Positions 11,330 through 24,400 of a stretch of 64,000 bases of DNA are shown one piece after another. The notes under the pieces are model-generated. The model saw only the letters and a program-made list of their open reading frames with translations. It was not told the DNA's origin and did no database searches. Both the position numbers and the translations under genes were made by a program. Each line of letters starts with the position of its first letter. The first letter of the stretch is position 1. Origin of the DNA: Lepisosteus oculatus (Eukaryota; Chordata; Actinopteri; Semionotiformes; Lepisosteidae); NCBI RefSeq assembly GCF_040954835.1, contig NC_090711.1, positions 9,803,501-9,867,500 of the forward strand, written 5' to 3'.

Positions 11330-14300
11330 TACATGTCGGGGACTTGTAGCAGGAAAAAAAACTCTCCTGCACAACCTGAAACAGCTGGATAACATGTAGA
11401 GCCTAGTATGAACTGAAACTGTTAACATTTCATTAACTCTGATGATTACAGTTAAAACTGATAAACTTCGCAGCGAATGGAAATAATGTCTGACATCAGA
11501 GATCGTTGAATGTGATGAAAATTGCGAAGGAGAAATTATTTTAAATGACTTAATAATATAATTTGATGAAAGTTACACATCGGATGTAGGACACAGACAC
11601 GTCATTATTAAAGGCGCTTACATAAACATAACAATAAAAAGTCTGTATTATCCTTGCAAAATAGTGCAGGCGGGTATCTGATTCTGGGATTGGGAGTACA
11701 ATCCTGAAAATCGTTTATTTTCCATAAGAAATTGTTCAGTTTGTTATTGTGTATGTACGTGGAAGGCAGGGCAATCACTACTTAGAAACCACAGCAATTA
11801 ACAAGAGCATGTTCCACTGTGAGAAATACAGTGTTACTCCTTTTGCCTTACGCAGCTTGGGAGTTTTATGCAGTTGTACAGTATAAAAGGCAGGAAGGCT
11901 GTGTATTTGTGATTCCCAAAAAAACAATAGAAATAATAATGTATTTTTTATTTCACATTTAAGCTCGAGGACATTAAACGTTTTTGAATCATAAGTCACA
12001 GGGAAAGCTGTTCCTGCTTTTATGTAGTTTGAATGAAATAGCCACAGTGTTGGCACCACAGTTTAACTGCATTATAAAGCTTTCAGGGGTGAACTAAAAA
12101 AAATAGATGAATTTACGTAAAGATCTTGGATTACAAAACATGAATCCCCCATGTGTTTTATTACACTCCAGAAAGGTTGTATTAAGAAAAAACACAATTT
12201 ATAAGTCAAACTGACCTTTATGTGAAGGATTATCTCATACATCTAAAAAGATCATACTTCATAAATAATATGTTTAAGTGATATTTGTATGGAGTACAAT
12301 TCATACTGGTGAATAAATTCAAAAAAATTATTTAGCTTAGTGTGGGACTAAAAAGTGCTGATGATGGTACAGTGTAGATGGACATAGTGGGGACTGGTTA
12401 ATTGTAAATTTAGGGTTTTACATGAGGAAAATTTTCCAGCACTTTAAAAAGTGAATATAATGGCAAACATTGCACTGTGGTGAAGTGCAGCTGCTTTAAT
12501 TATAAATCTTTGTAAATTGTCAGAAAGCCTGAACAGTGTTCTTTTTCATATTCCTCTTGGATCAGGCTCAGACAGAGTCAGTGTCACTGTCTGTATTACC
12601 GCTCTGGTGCAGAGATGGGTTTATAGACCCAGAATTGTTTCATGGCAAACTCATGGAAAACTCTGACATCACAGTCCTCCGCTACAGAGTGTGGGCTGAA
12701 CTCTCTGAGCCCACACACACTTACTAAGTGTTCAAAATCTGAGAAAGCCTGAGTCACACAGCATCACTGGCAACTCTGTTCAGTCTGAAGTTCTGTGAAA
12801 GGAAGAGGTCACTTTCGTTATTCAGGGAAGGTGATCACGAAGGCATTTCTCCGTTCAGTTGGGTTCCTGGCCTGAGTGGCATCATACATTTATAGCTTAG
12901 TCACCATAGGATTTATGCTGAACATGCCATTCTGTAGCTCTCCTCAATAAAATGACTGTTCCCAAAGGAACAGCCTTATTTAGCATGGAATAACGACAAT
13001 GACCATCAGGGATATTAAGAGACAACTGCATTTATAAAAAAAAACCACATCAGTCTTTCATGGGTATTCTTGTGTCAGTGTGTTGTAGTGGAAGCGGCAA
13101 GATGCAAAATGTGGAGCTTGGATTTGTCCCCATATACAACAAGTCTTGAAAGTATACTTCTAGAGCCCTAGCTCCTAGCCCTGGTCCTCGGAGATTGACT
13201 GCTCAGCCTGTTGGTTTTCAGTCCAGCTTGAGCATCTCCGTGAATTTGCCTCCCCCCTACACAGAGCACAAATGATGAAACTCACCCTATTCGTTAGTGC
13301 TCCGATTGTGCCGGGTTGAGCCGTTCACAACAGCTTCCGAGCGTCTGAGATATACCGGATATTTTCAAGTAATCAAGTGACTGTAGTAACCGTCTGAGAA
13401 GTCCAGGCACTGAAGTACTGAAAGCGAGGATAACATAACAATGCTTGCAATTTATTTCTCCATTTGTCTCGTTGTTTCGGTGGTTTGGAGAATTTGCATT
13501 TAATAACCGCATTTCCTGCACTGTACTGTAACAACTGTAACACTGTACAACAAAAAGCGCCATATCTCGGGAAGGAAAGCAGCTAAAAACGCTACTTTTC
13601 AACGGCACAAACCAGGACAAGCGGAGGGGAGTTTCATCGTCTGTGCTGCTTGTAGCTGTGCTCCTAAGTCTGTGGCACTAACCCATGACTTCAACCGAGC
13701 TATTTATGTTCCTGCACTGGGTTTTCTTCAAGAATAAGTTTTTCAACGAATCCAACTCTCCACACTTGTAGTGATTAAGGGCAGACTGACTACATGGCAA
13801 AATACCGATCGATTCCTGCTGCCCCCATCCTGATAGGATACTGTCCAGGACGACAACGCACCTTAGGGTGCCTATGTCACAACGTAGCTAACCGTTAACT
13901 GCGAAAGCTTAAATGAACTAAATAAAAGGTTACTTTTGTGTCATTTCCGTTCTATATAATTTCGGCGCTACTGCTACAAAAACCTTCCTGAATTGAAGAG
14001 TTACTGTATAGTTGTACGTTACGTTTCTTTTAACGCCGAGTACTGACTAGCAGATATACGGTATATCCTCTTCACATAGAGGAATCACATCATTAGTCAA
14101 TCAATCATTTCAATCATTAATGTCATATCATGTGTAGTGAAATAATTAAAACAAATTAACCCGAACGTACTGTACAACAGAAAGTATGAAAGAAGGGACA
14201 GACTGTGCTGAACAGACAGCGCACAGTAAAAATTGCTAGAACTTGCCAGAAAAGCAGTCGTGACATCCGCCATCAGCTTTAGAGCGTGCACCTCCGGCTG

Positions 14301-14340
14301 TGGGAGGACCGCCTGCCAACGCGCGCGCCCCCGACAAGCA
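11330..14340. other. Intergenic between sys1 and hsp70 copy A, nothing recognised
   Basis: Divergent genes flank this region. It is AT-rich with no long frames, no repeats I know, and no clear RNA gene. Confidence 0.5.
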
Positions 14341-14349
14341 CTACGGAAC

Positions 14350-14510
14350 GAATGGGCAGAGAAGACTCCCGAGCTCCAGAAAGCGCAGGAAGGTTCTAGC
14401 AGTTGCCAGAGAAACCACGAAGCGTCGTCATTGGTTAGCGAAGCCGGTGAGGATTCTAGAATGGGTCGCTGTAACTATTTAAGACAGACCGTGAGCCCGG
14501 CGCAGGCATT
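14350..14510 (+). promoter_or_regulatory. Heat-shock promoter of hsp70 copy A
   Basis: Heat-shock elements of inverted nGAAn units are visible: GAAGGTTC at 14389-14396 and a perfect TTCTAGAA at 14454-14461. An inverted CCAAT box (ATTGG) is at 14430-14434. A TATA-like TATTTAAG is at 14476-14483. The order HSE, CCAAT, HSE, TATA is typical of inducible vertebrate hsp70 promoters. Transcription would start near 14505-14515. Confidence 0.8.
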
Positions 14511-14611
14511 CATTCAGGGCGCTTCGCAGAGGAAGCCGGTGAGAGGACAGCCAAGACGCTCGACAAGGCGACGTTTCTTTCTTCAGCAGCTGGAAGACTT
14601 TCACTGATCTG
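14510..14611 (+). other. Inferred 5'UTR exon 1 of hsp70 copy A
   Basis: Sequence downstream of the TATA-like box runs to a consensus donor (ctg|gtaagttttg) with GT at 14612. The matching acceptor (tgtttgtgttttgtag) ends at 16086, 19 bases before the ATG. This gives a 5'UTR intron of 1,475 bases. Confidence 0.7.
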
Positions 14612-16105
14612 GTAAGTTTTGAAATGAATTACAGTAAATGAACATCGGGCTTGGTTCTTGTACTACCGTCCGGGGTCGCACTGGAAAGTATTTTACTAAT
14701 TCAATTCAGAATACTTCATTCATCCCAGGGGGGCAATTTAAGATATTAAACAGACTGGCAAGTACATTTGCTGTTAGATCCGAAAACTACATGAACGTGT
14801 ACAGTTGCCAGTTGTATGCGTATCAATTTGGAGGCTTTTTAAATTGTTATTGCAGTATCGGTGTGTGGTGTTTAACTTGACTTTCTAGGTTTTACAATGC
14901 ATGTCGGTGTGACGGTAGATAAGTATGGGCTGTCAGGTTTTAGTCTTTAGTCACAGATGTATAGTAATCTCTAATGTGAAATATACCACTTTTAGATTTT
15001 TTTATCGTCGTTAATATTCTATGGCTTGTGGCGATTATTAGGAAATTCAATAAGTGCTGTCTCACAAAAATGAGCTCAGTGAAGTGAACCAAGCTTCCCC
15101 GGGTACTACTGTTAAAAATGCAGTTGGCGGTCGTTGATTTCAATTTATCGAGATGTAGTTATTGCCTTCGCTGTATGGATTTAATCTTTTAGATGTGATG
15201 ATTGTACTCCATTAAAATGGGGGTATTTCGATTATCATTAATCGTACAGCTGTCTCGAAAACATTTGAGAAACAGTCGGCTAATGTTAAGTATGAAGGCA
15301 CAGTAATGTGTACTTGTTTAACACCATATGCTTGGCATTATAAACGTTCGCTAAAATTAATACAGTACACCAGTCCACCCGTATAGCAGTAGAACATTTC
15401 ATTCAGTCCTATTGCTTTCAATACCCATTTCTGAAAGACAAAAAGCGTTTCTTAGTGTCCACAAGGGTCAATATACAACAAAGTACAGATGGAGCCCAAC
15501 TGGCGTTTAGCTTGTCTTATCTGTATTCATCTGTGACATTACCGTCATGTATTAAAAACTTTAATTTTCTAAAAAGCAGTCTGCCCAACTTTGAGATGTT
15601 TTAAAACATCCAAAAAGGGAAACGTGGAGTAATCTATATATTATATATTGCCCTTCTAAAACCAAAGTTAACCTAGTCTATAATTTAAATATTTACCGAA
15701 GGCACAGCTTTTTACTCTACAACTCTGCTATCCGCTATCACTTTTTACATGTAAAATTAAATTAAATTAAATTTGTATAAGAATTTCTGTTTTTACACAA
15801 TTTTATTGACATAACTGGATGAAAGATCCATTTAATGGCATTGATGGAGGCTTTTTGGAGGACTACTGAATATTTCAACTTTTTTGTTAATACAAATGTT
15901 TGTTTTATGATTTCTTTTTTTAGACAAATGGAATGCTTCGTTAGTTTTACCATACTGGGACTTGAAGAACTGCATTCAATTTCTGATATGTCATAAAATT
16001 ATATTACATCTGATTCAATTGCTTGATGAATGCCTGTCATGAAAAGCTTAAGGTTAACAGTACATACCACTGTTTGTGTTTTGTAGAAAATCCAAAAAAA
16101 ACAAG

Positions 16106-16700
16106 ATGTCTGCACCCAAGGGAGTGTCTATTGGGATCGACCTTGGCACCACCTACTCCTGTGTGGGGGTGTTCCAGCATGGCAAGGTGGAGATCATCGC
16201 CAACGACCAGGGCAACAGGACCACCCCGAGCTATGTGGCCTTCACTGACACGGAGAGGCTCATTGGAGATGCAGCCAAGAACCAGGTGGCCATGAACCCC
16301 AATAACACCATCTTTGATGCGAAGCGGCTGATTGGCAGGAAGTACGAAGACCCTGTTGTGCAGTCGGATATGAAGCACTGGCCCTTCAAGGTGATCAGTG
16401 ATGGAGGCAAGCCCAAGGTGCAGGTGGAGTACAAAGGAGAGAATAAGACCTTCTACCCAGAAGAGATCTCCTCTATGGTCCTGACTAAGATGAAGGAGAT
16501 TGCAGAGGCGTACCTGGGACAGAAAGTCTCCAATGCCGTCATCACCGTTCCTGCCTACTTCAATGACTCCCAGCGCCAGGCGACCAAAGACGCCGGCGTT
16601 ATTGCTGGACTGAATGTGCTGAGAATCATCAATGAGCCCACAGCTGCTGCCATCGCTTACGGGCTGGATAAGGGCAAGAGAGGAGAGCGCAACGTCTTGA

Positions 16701-16732
<32 letters not shown>

Positions 16733-18049
16733 TCCATCCTTACCATCGAGGACGGGATCTTTGAGGTCAAGGCCACGGCAGGGGACACGCACCTGGGTGG
16801 GGAGGACTTTGACAACCGCATGGTCAACCACTTTGTGGAAGAGTTCAAGAGGAAATACAAGAAGGACATTAGCCAGAACAAAAGAGCACTGAGGAGACTG
16901 CGCACTGCATGTGAGAGAGCCAAGAGAACCCTGTCCTCCAGCTCTCAGGCCAGCATCGAAATCGACTCTCTGTATGAAGGCATCGACTTCTACACCTCTA
17001 TTACCAGGGCTCGTTTTGAGGAGATGAACTCTGACCTCTTCAGAGGGACCCTGGAGCCGGTTGAGAAGGCACTCAGAGATGCCAAGATGGACAAGTCTCA
17101 AATCCATGACATCGTCCTTGTTGGAGGCTCCACTCGCATCCCCAGGATCCAGAAACTGCTGCAGGACTTCTTCAATGGCAGGGAGCTGAACAAGAGCATC
17201 AACCCCGATGAGGCTGTGGCCTATGGTGCAGCTGTGCAGGCAGCCATCCTCATGGGGGACACCTCTGAGAACGTGCAAGACTTACTGCTGCTGGACGTGG
17301 CTCCACTGTCGTTGGGCATCGAGACTGCAGGAGGAGTCATGACAGCCCTCATCAAGCGCAACACTACCATTCCCACCAAGCAAACCCAGACCTTCACTAC
17401 TTACTCAGACAACCAGCCTGGTGTCCTGATCCAGGTGTACGAAGGGGAAAGAGCCATGACCAAGGACAACAACCTTCTGGGCAAGTTTGAGCTGACGGGT
17501 ATCCCCCCTGCCCCACGAGGGGTGCCACAGATCGAGGTGACCTTTGACATTGACGCCAATGGCATTCTGAATGTGTCTGCAGTGGACAAAAGCACTGGCA
17601 AAGAGAACAAGATCACCATCACCAATGACAAGGGCCGGCTGAGCAAAGAGGAAATTGAGAGGATGGTGCAGGATGCCGAGAGGTACAAAGTAGACGATGA
17701 TGCCCAGAGGGAGAAGATCGCTGCCAAGAATGCCCTGGAGTCCTACGCCTTCAACATGAAGAGCAGTGTGGAGGATGAAAACATGAAAGGCAAGATCAGC
17801 GAGGGGGACAAGAAGAAAGTTGTCGAGAAATGCAACCAAACCATTGCCTGGCTGGAGAAGAACCAGCTGGCAGAGAAGGAGGAGTACGAGCACCAGCTGA
17901 AAGAGCTGGAGAAATTGTGCAACCCCATCATCACCAAGCTGTACCAGGGAGGGATGCCAGGAGGCATGCCAGCAGGAAGCTGTGGTAGCCAAGCACGGGC
18001 AGGCTCAGGGAATGCCTCCCAGGGGCCCACCATTGAAGAGGTGGATTAA
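16106..18049 (+). CDS. hsp70: Inducible cytosolic Hsp70, copy A (647 aa)
   Basis: The single open coding exon encodes an ATP-dependent chaperone that binds exposed hydrophobic segments of unfolded proteins in cytosol and nucleus. All three family signatures are present: IDLGTTYS at residues 11-18, [14 protein letters not shown] near 200, and [17 protein letters not shown] near 336. The linker [14 protein letters not shown] precedes the substrate-binding domain and the protein ends in EEVD, the TPR co-chaperone docking tail. I chose ATG 16106 ([10 protein letters not shown]) because the intron acceptor at 16086 removes the in-frame upstream extension. Copy A differs from B and C at a few sites: S for A in [12 protein letters not shown] for IEKM, YKVDDD for YKADDD, ISEGDKK for [15 protein letters not shown] for ELEKVCNP. 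The glycine-rich tail carries a cysteine-containing insert shared only with B. It is under a heat-shock promoter. It could equally be named hspa1-like; assignment to the inducible Hsp70 group is firm. Confidence 0.97.
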
Positions 18050-18398
18050 GAGGACTGGTGTAATACAGATGTATTTATTCTTTGTCTGTTTTACAGTACT
18101 AAAGTTGTTCACTTCTTTCATTTAAGTGGAAACCTTGTGAATCTTCTCAGTAATATTTTATAGTCCTTGGATTTTTATTATCTGTGAAACACGGTGCAAA
18201 TTCTTTTGCTTATGATGGATGAGGTTTCTTATTCAGTTGTGTATGCTAATTGCTGTCTATACCCTATTAAATGTGCCAGTAATGGCTTGAGGATATGACC
18301 TATCACAGCATGTGTGACACAAATGTGTAAATAGAGAAATTGAAAATATTTTTGTCACTTTATATTTGTTTGTTTTCTGATTTTGTATGTTCTCAAAT

Positions 18399-18404
18399 AA
18401 TAAA
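18399..18404 (+). terminator. Poly(A) signal AATAAA of hsp70 copy A
   Basis: AATAAA lies 350 bases after the stop codon in an AT-rich 3'UTR. Confidence 0.6.
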
Positions 18405-18409
18405 TTCAG

Positions 18410-19840
18410 TGTTTTCTTAATTTGCATGGCCTTTTTCCCCTATTTTGGAAGTAATTGTAACCTGTAAAGTGTTTGACATTTTGACTTTAATTTCCTGATG
18501 ATTCATAGTGAATAACAAAAGTCCCAGTATCATGTGCAGTTTAGCTTTCAGGAAAACAGTGGTGGAGCCTTCGTGGGTGTATATGGGTAGTTTGACTGCA
18601 GACTTTCTATTTTCTAAATGACTCTGCAGTTGTAACATAGTGAATATTTCATAGTGTAACATAGGGTATATTTAAGTATGGTATTGCTGGCCTTGGTGTA
18701 TGTCTTTTAGCAGCCTTGATTTACAGATTCTGTAGTGTTACCTTGAAAAAGACTCTGCAGCTCCAAATTTGAGTGAACTGATGATTTTGGATTACTTACT
18801 GTTTTTTATGCAACACCCACATATTTAAAGATGCACTGACCAAACACACAGCCATTCCCCAGGACTCTATCTCTGTGGACTGTTTCCTCTGACAGGAGAG
18901 GACTGAGCCAAACAGTCTCACACCTTGGAAGAAAACCAGAGGCCAACAATGTTTTTAACAATTTGTACAGATCTTAGGATCTTTAAAAGAGAGGCCCCTT
19001 AGTGCTTTGATTTGCATGTAGTCTATTTTCATTACTTAAAGCTTTGAATTCCTGAAAATTGATTCCTATGTTGAATTTAATTTGGCCTGGAGTACTAGAC
19101 AGAACAGGTACTGGTAGTACAGGACAGGTTATTCTGCTCTTAAAAGGTAAAATATGAATACAAACAGAATCAATTATAAAGTACACAATGTGTCATTTGG
19201 ACTTTTAATCCTCTGGTCAATAGGTTTTGAACCATTTACTGTGAAGACCACTCTTTCTCAACCCCTACAATCCCCAGAAAGCTGATGTACTGAAATCCAC
19301 TTTCATTACTTTTAGTCAAATCCAGTCACTTCCAAAGCCATTTTAAAAATATTTCAAGTAGCAAACCTGAAAGCTATCTTTGCTGTGTCACAACTGACAT
19401 GTCTATATTTTGCTCATATTTTATGATAAACATTTTTCTAGAAAATAGGGAATTACAACACTTCGTGTAGCAATTGCTCATGTGATGAGATGTACAACAT
19501 AAGAACATACATCCTTAGGAAAGGTAAATTAAAGTGGTATAATTTTGTAAGCACAGAAAAAAAGGAAATACAGCAAACTGCCAAAGTGCTCCTATTTTAT
19601 TAGTAAGATTTTACAAGTTACAGTAATATCTATTTTATGGTTTTATCCCTTGTTAAAAAAAACGTCTTGGATTGTGGTTTTCATACAGTCAGAGATGCAT
19701 CATTTCTTTCAGAAGTCAGATTTGCCCTTTTAATATAAAACGCTCAAACCGTTAAGAAAGGATGAGAAGGTACAGTATTTATTTGTTTTTTGGTCCTAAA
19801 CAATCTGGGACTTTCCTTAAACTAAGAAAGAGGAAGTACT
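18410..19840. other. Intergenic, nothing recognised
   Basis: AT-rich spacer between hsp70 copy A and the slc35c2 promoter. Frames are short and broken, and I see no repeat family I know. Confidence 0.5.
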
Positions 19841-19845
19841 GTAAA

Positions 19846-20030
19846 GTGTCGCACCAAAGCTGCTGTATCTTTGCTGCCGTAACCAGCAATGGCGGCGGCG
19901 GTAGGTGGTAAACGTCTTGCCGTAACCATACTTATCGCGGCAGCCCTTCCCAACATGCTTTGCACGGCAGGACACGTCAGAATACGTTTCTCTTCATGCC
20001 GGTAACGGAGCTACGCATGTACTGTACCTG
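19846..20030 (+). promoter_or_regulatory. Probable slc35c2 promoter with ZNF143/THAP11-like site
   Basis: A CG-rich stretch contains TTCCCAACATGCTTTGCA at 19947-19964, close to the ZNF143/THAP11 (SBS) promoter consensus, and an AATGGCGGC YY1-like element at 19888-19896. There is no clear TATA box. It precedes an exon ending at a consensus donor at 20179 and lies upstream of the slc35c2 coding exons on the same strand. Confidence 0.5.
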
Positions 20031-20178
20031 AAAAGAGGACTAAACTTTAAACATTGTACGGTAGTTTTTACGGTGGTTTAATCACTTCTTGTGCTTACGC
20101 GCTGTTACAATGATAATAACCTGTATTTAATCGGTTGTACGGCCTAACGGGGTATCACGAAAGGAAACAGCTGCTGCA
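20030..20178 (+). other. slc35c2: Candidate 5'UTR exon of slc35c2
   Basis: A full-consensus donor (gctgctgca|gtaagtac) has GT at 20179-20180. The next plausible acceptor (gtccttcag) ends at 21352, shortly before the slc35c2 start codon. The start of this exon is inferred from promoter position only. Confidence 0.4.
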
Positions 20179-21441
20179 GTAAGTACTTGCATTAATTTGC
20201 CCCACCTCTACAACAGGTAAATATTGGTGCACAGCGATTTTTTTATATTAGTAGTATGGTATAATACGTTTTATATTCCTTGATAAGACTGTGGTCATTT
20301 TTTAAACTTAGCGTTTTCTACTCATGAAAGATCTACTCAGTGTCCGAAATGTCTCTGTATCTGCCTGCTGGCAGTGTGACTTGTAATGTGGAAACCGGGC
20401 TACAGCTTAAGTTCACTAGTTTTAATTACTTTATGGGACAAATAAGGATGCTATAGGTTAGGGTGATAAAAATAACTGTGAGTGAACAGCATCGGTCAAT
20501 TATTATCCGACACTGGTGAATTGTCATTCACTTCGGACTTTTACAGCGGGCCGATAAAGTGTCCGCTATCGTGAGTTTAGCACTGTATCACCTGTAAATA
20601 AGAGCTCGGTTTGCACAAGTAAAGCCAGACCGCTTTACTTTTTTTTTTTCCACCTGCTCCCTTTATGTCCTGAATGGTTTCAGAGTAGTTTCAATGTAGC
20701 ACGTACTGCTCTATCGTAGGCCACTCTTGACGTCCTGCTCCTAGGGAGACAAACGGGCCATGTCCCTCTCGATTCCGGATTGAAAGTCTCTCTGCCGTCA
20801 TTACTCATCAGTCTGGGGCGGACTAATGCGGCTTCTCACAGAAATTCTTCCCTTCCTCTCTTCTGAAACCCTCCTTAGGAGGTCACTCTTTAAAGCCCTG
20901 GCTTTCTGGTCTCGATAGACAGTAAAGTGCCATACTGTATGTACACGTACGCGCTGATCTCTCGGGACATACACAGTACAACAGACAACCCTACACAGTG
21001 TAGACAACAGGAACAATAAATCTATTGTGGAAAAATAAATATGTAGTAGTGAGATAGGGGGGTAGACTATGTAAGAAGTGCTGAATGCAGAAGTGTATTG
21101 AGTCTGGGGCCCTGGCGTTAGGGGTTGTTGAGGATGCACACTAGAGTGGGGTAGAAGCTGGTCTTGAGTCCAGCGGTCCTTGCTTTGACAGTGCGGTACC
21201 GCTGGCCAGAGCACAGTTTGTGGCCGGGATGGTTGGGATTGGGCTTTATTGCGATTAGCGGATGGTGTTCCCCTACTCTGGGCTCGAGTAGGGGCAGAGT
21301 GACTCTGCGGCGCAAATTCCCTTTCCTGATGCCCTCATGACCTGTCCTTCAGCGGCAGCCGGGTGAGGAGGAGACGAGCGCACCGGACGAGACGCCATGG
21401 CCTTCCTCTCCCGGCGCGGCTCCTAACGCGCGGCGGCGGCC

Positions 21442-24400
21442 ATGGCCCTGCCCCTGCAGCTCCTGCTGAGGGCTGCCCGCACAGTGGGCCTCGTTCTCTT
21501 CTACTACGCCTTCTCCATCGGCATCACCTTCTACAACAAGTGGCTCATGAAGGTAGGAGGCTGAGTGAACGCGGGGCGCCCCCCCCCAATAGCGTGTACT
21601 CGATAGACGTCTCCCAGCCTGAAAACACGATCAAGTAATAGGTTTATTCCATGCTGAAAAAAAGAAGAAAGAGAACACAACGTTTCGGCCGTGGAGCCTT
21701 CTTCAGGTGTGACACGTTGTGTTCTCTTTTCTTCTTTTTTTTCCAGCATGGAATAAACCTATTACTTGTTCCTTTGCAGCCTACGCATGCTGACGCAGCT
21801 ACCCACCTAAAAACAAGATCGGCCAGGCTGGGCGGTGCTGAATTGTTCCTCTCCTGCCAAGTGGATCTCGGCTTGCGAGTGAACCGCCTCCTGAGATGTG
21901 CGGAAGCTTATTAGCATTCAAATGTTTTGCATTAAAATGAGACAATATTGCATTGAAACAAGATACTGCTTGTGTTTAAATTAGATAATGTTGCATTTAA
22001 ATGAGATGTTTACAAGAAATGATATAGTGATGCTCACACGTGGCCAGCAACAGGACTCTCTTCATAAACGTTTCTCTCTGTGAGCTGTGGCTTGTGTGAC
22101 GTCCTCTTTACACTGACACAGAAACGCAGTCTGTTTCTCCTTCCCTTCAAATGATACATTTTCCCCGCATTTTGCTGTGTAATTCCAAATTCAAATATAT
22201 TTGATGTAAGCACAGGCTAAAAGCTTTTGAGGGTTTTATGCTTAAAGATTCAACAGTCGACCAGCAATAACAGTAACAGTAAGGCAACCGTAGGTGTAAG
22301 TGTATTCCGTTCAATGTTTAAAGATGAGTCTCACGTACAGTGGTGTAGCTGTTTTTCAGCAGTTTCACAATAAGAATAAATCCATGACTAAATACTTTTC
22401 TATCGCTCCTGTGATTGATAAGCTAGGTTCCCAAAACTGTACAAAGGAAGACACAGGGCATCCCGTGATGCTAGTATTGATTTAGTATGACAATTTCGTT
22501 TGAATGTAAAGTGACTATAGAATTAGTCACCGTTAGTTGCAGTTGTGTATCTGCCCAGGTCATAAGCTGACAAGCACATTTTAGTCTTTCTGTTCTTTGC
22601 TGTTGACCTGTTTGCTGGCAGTCAGTTACATCTGTGAAGGTGCTGAGTAACAGAGGTAAATACTGTGTACACGGGCTTCTCCATACCCTGGCCTGCCTGC
22701 TCAGCCTCCTCTGCGATGGCACGCTGCAGGGCTGCCCGGGGCTCACGTGTGTGTTCCTCTCTCTTGGCAGGGCTTCCACTTCCCCCTCTTCATGACGCTG
22801 GTGCACCTCGTCATGATCTTCTGCCTGTCGGCTCTGACTCGCTCCGCCATGCAGGGCTGGACAGGCAAGCCCCGCGTGCTGCTGTCCTGGACACAGTACC
22901 TCACCAAGGTGGCTCCCACAGGTGAGAGGAGATAGATCAACGCGTTCATGATGTGTGATGGCTCTCTCGTTAACGTTCACGTTCATAATAGAAACAGTTT
23001 GCTTTCAGAAGATGCTGAAAGGTGTTTCTGTGTCAATATAAATTTGATTTAAGGGATCTCTGTTATTGCCTGGCTCAGAGACCTTCAGACTTGGGGAAAA
23101 GCCAGTCCAGTAGAAGCTTGACAAGGGAATGAGTGCCACACTGCTCGGATGCAGCTCCTCTTTAGCCCAGAGTTTGTTCAGCAGAGTGCAGCTGCTCGTC
23201 TCTAAGACGTGTTGTGCAGGCTGTTCGGGAGTTATCAAACATTGGGTAAAGTCCAGATCTGGATGGCATTGTTCTCTGAGGACTTTGGCCTTCTTTCCCA
23301 CTGGACTGCTCCGAGAAACACTTTATCTAGGATACTTTACTGAGCAGTAAGAGGGCTGCCTGACTATCCTTATTTATTGAATCGTGAACTAGATCCATAT
23401 GGTTATACAATAGTGAAATCTTTTTTAGCTATACTGATGCTTTAATGAATTAAGTACATCTGTTGAAGCTAGATGCTTTTTTTAATTAATCTGTTACATT
23501 TGATACATCATATGTGAATTTAGTGGGTGCATAAAATTGTACTTGGTTTGTATTCGTAATTGTGCCATTTTTTGTCATTTACTAATTTTTCAATTGGCAG
23601 TCTGGAATGGCTTGAGCTAGTGGAAGAACAGAAGTGAGGATATGATGAGGATATCATTTTCTTTTGTTGTTTTTTTTTTGTCTTAGCTGTGGCCACGGCC
23701 CTGGATATTGGCCTGTCCAACTGGAGCTTTCTGTTCATCACCATCAGCCTGTAAGTCTGGGGGGCTGAGCTGGGGTAGTAGTAACATGTGACACACTTAA
23801 AACTGGACATTCCAAAGTTACTTGTTTAGGGTCAGTTTTCACCCCAATATCTATTTTTCCAGCTGGGTGGAATCTGGAATAGTAATTAAGAACACAATAT
23901 GAGTTGGTGAGAATATAAAGACCTGAATGCAAATGTGTCTGAGAGAGAACATGGCATACAGGCACAATTTAAGAGAGAGAGTCTTCATTATCCCCGGAGG
24001 GCAAGTTGATTTACAGCAGCAGTGTTGGTATACAGATGGATAGAAGAAATAATATGGCTACAGGTTTGAATGAGAACTTAAATCTGGTGAGTTTGGAGTT
24101 GGGGAGTCGGTATCTGCGTTCTGATGGGAGTAACTGGAAATGCTAAAACAAGGGGTGTGGAGGATCGTCGCAGATGGAATTTGCTTTATGCAAAACACGT
24201 GTACAATAGATGGAGGAGAGGGCTGGAAGATCAGCACCAACAACCTTCTGACATATTTTCATGAGGCTGCCCAGTTTGTTCTTGCCTCTCAGATTCAGGT
24301 TGCCAAACCAGCAGATCAGGGTAAACGTAACGGATTCAAGGAAGGACCGATGGAACAAAATCAACAATGAATTATCGACCTTAGAATACTTCAGCTTCCT

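Noticed and set aside
16076-16105. Ten-residue N-terminal extension of Hsp70 copy A
   Set aside because: It begins upstream of the splice acceptor ending at 16086, so it would not be in the mature message.
16037-17278. Very long antisense open frames (about 400 codons) opposite each hsp70 exon (also 31841-33043 and 36135-37331)
   Set aside because: A known property of hsp70 codon usage: the complementary strand tends to stay open. The predicted peptides have no independent support and simply mirror the sense gene.
20801-21214. 137-codon minus-strand frame in slc35c2 intron 1
   Set aside because: No recognisable domain and it overlaps no conserved splice signals. The sequence may be an old repeat; not enough to annotate.
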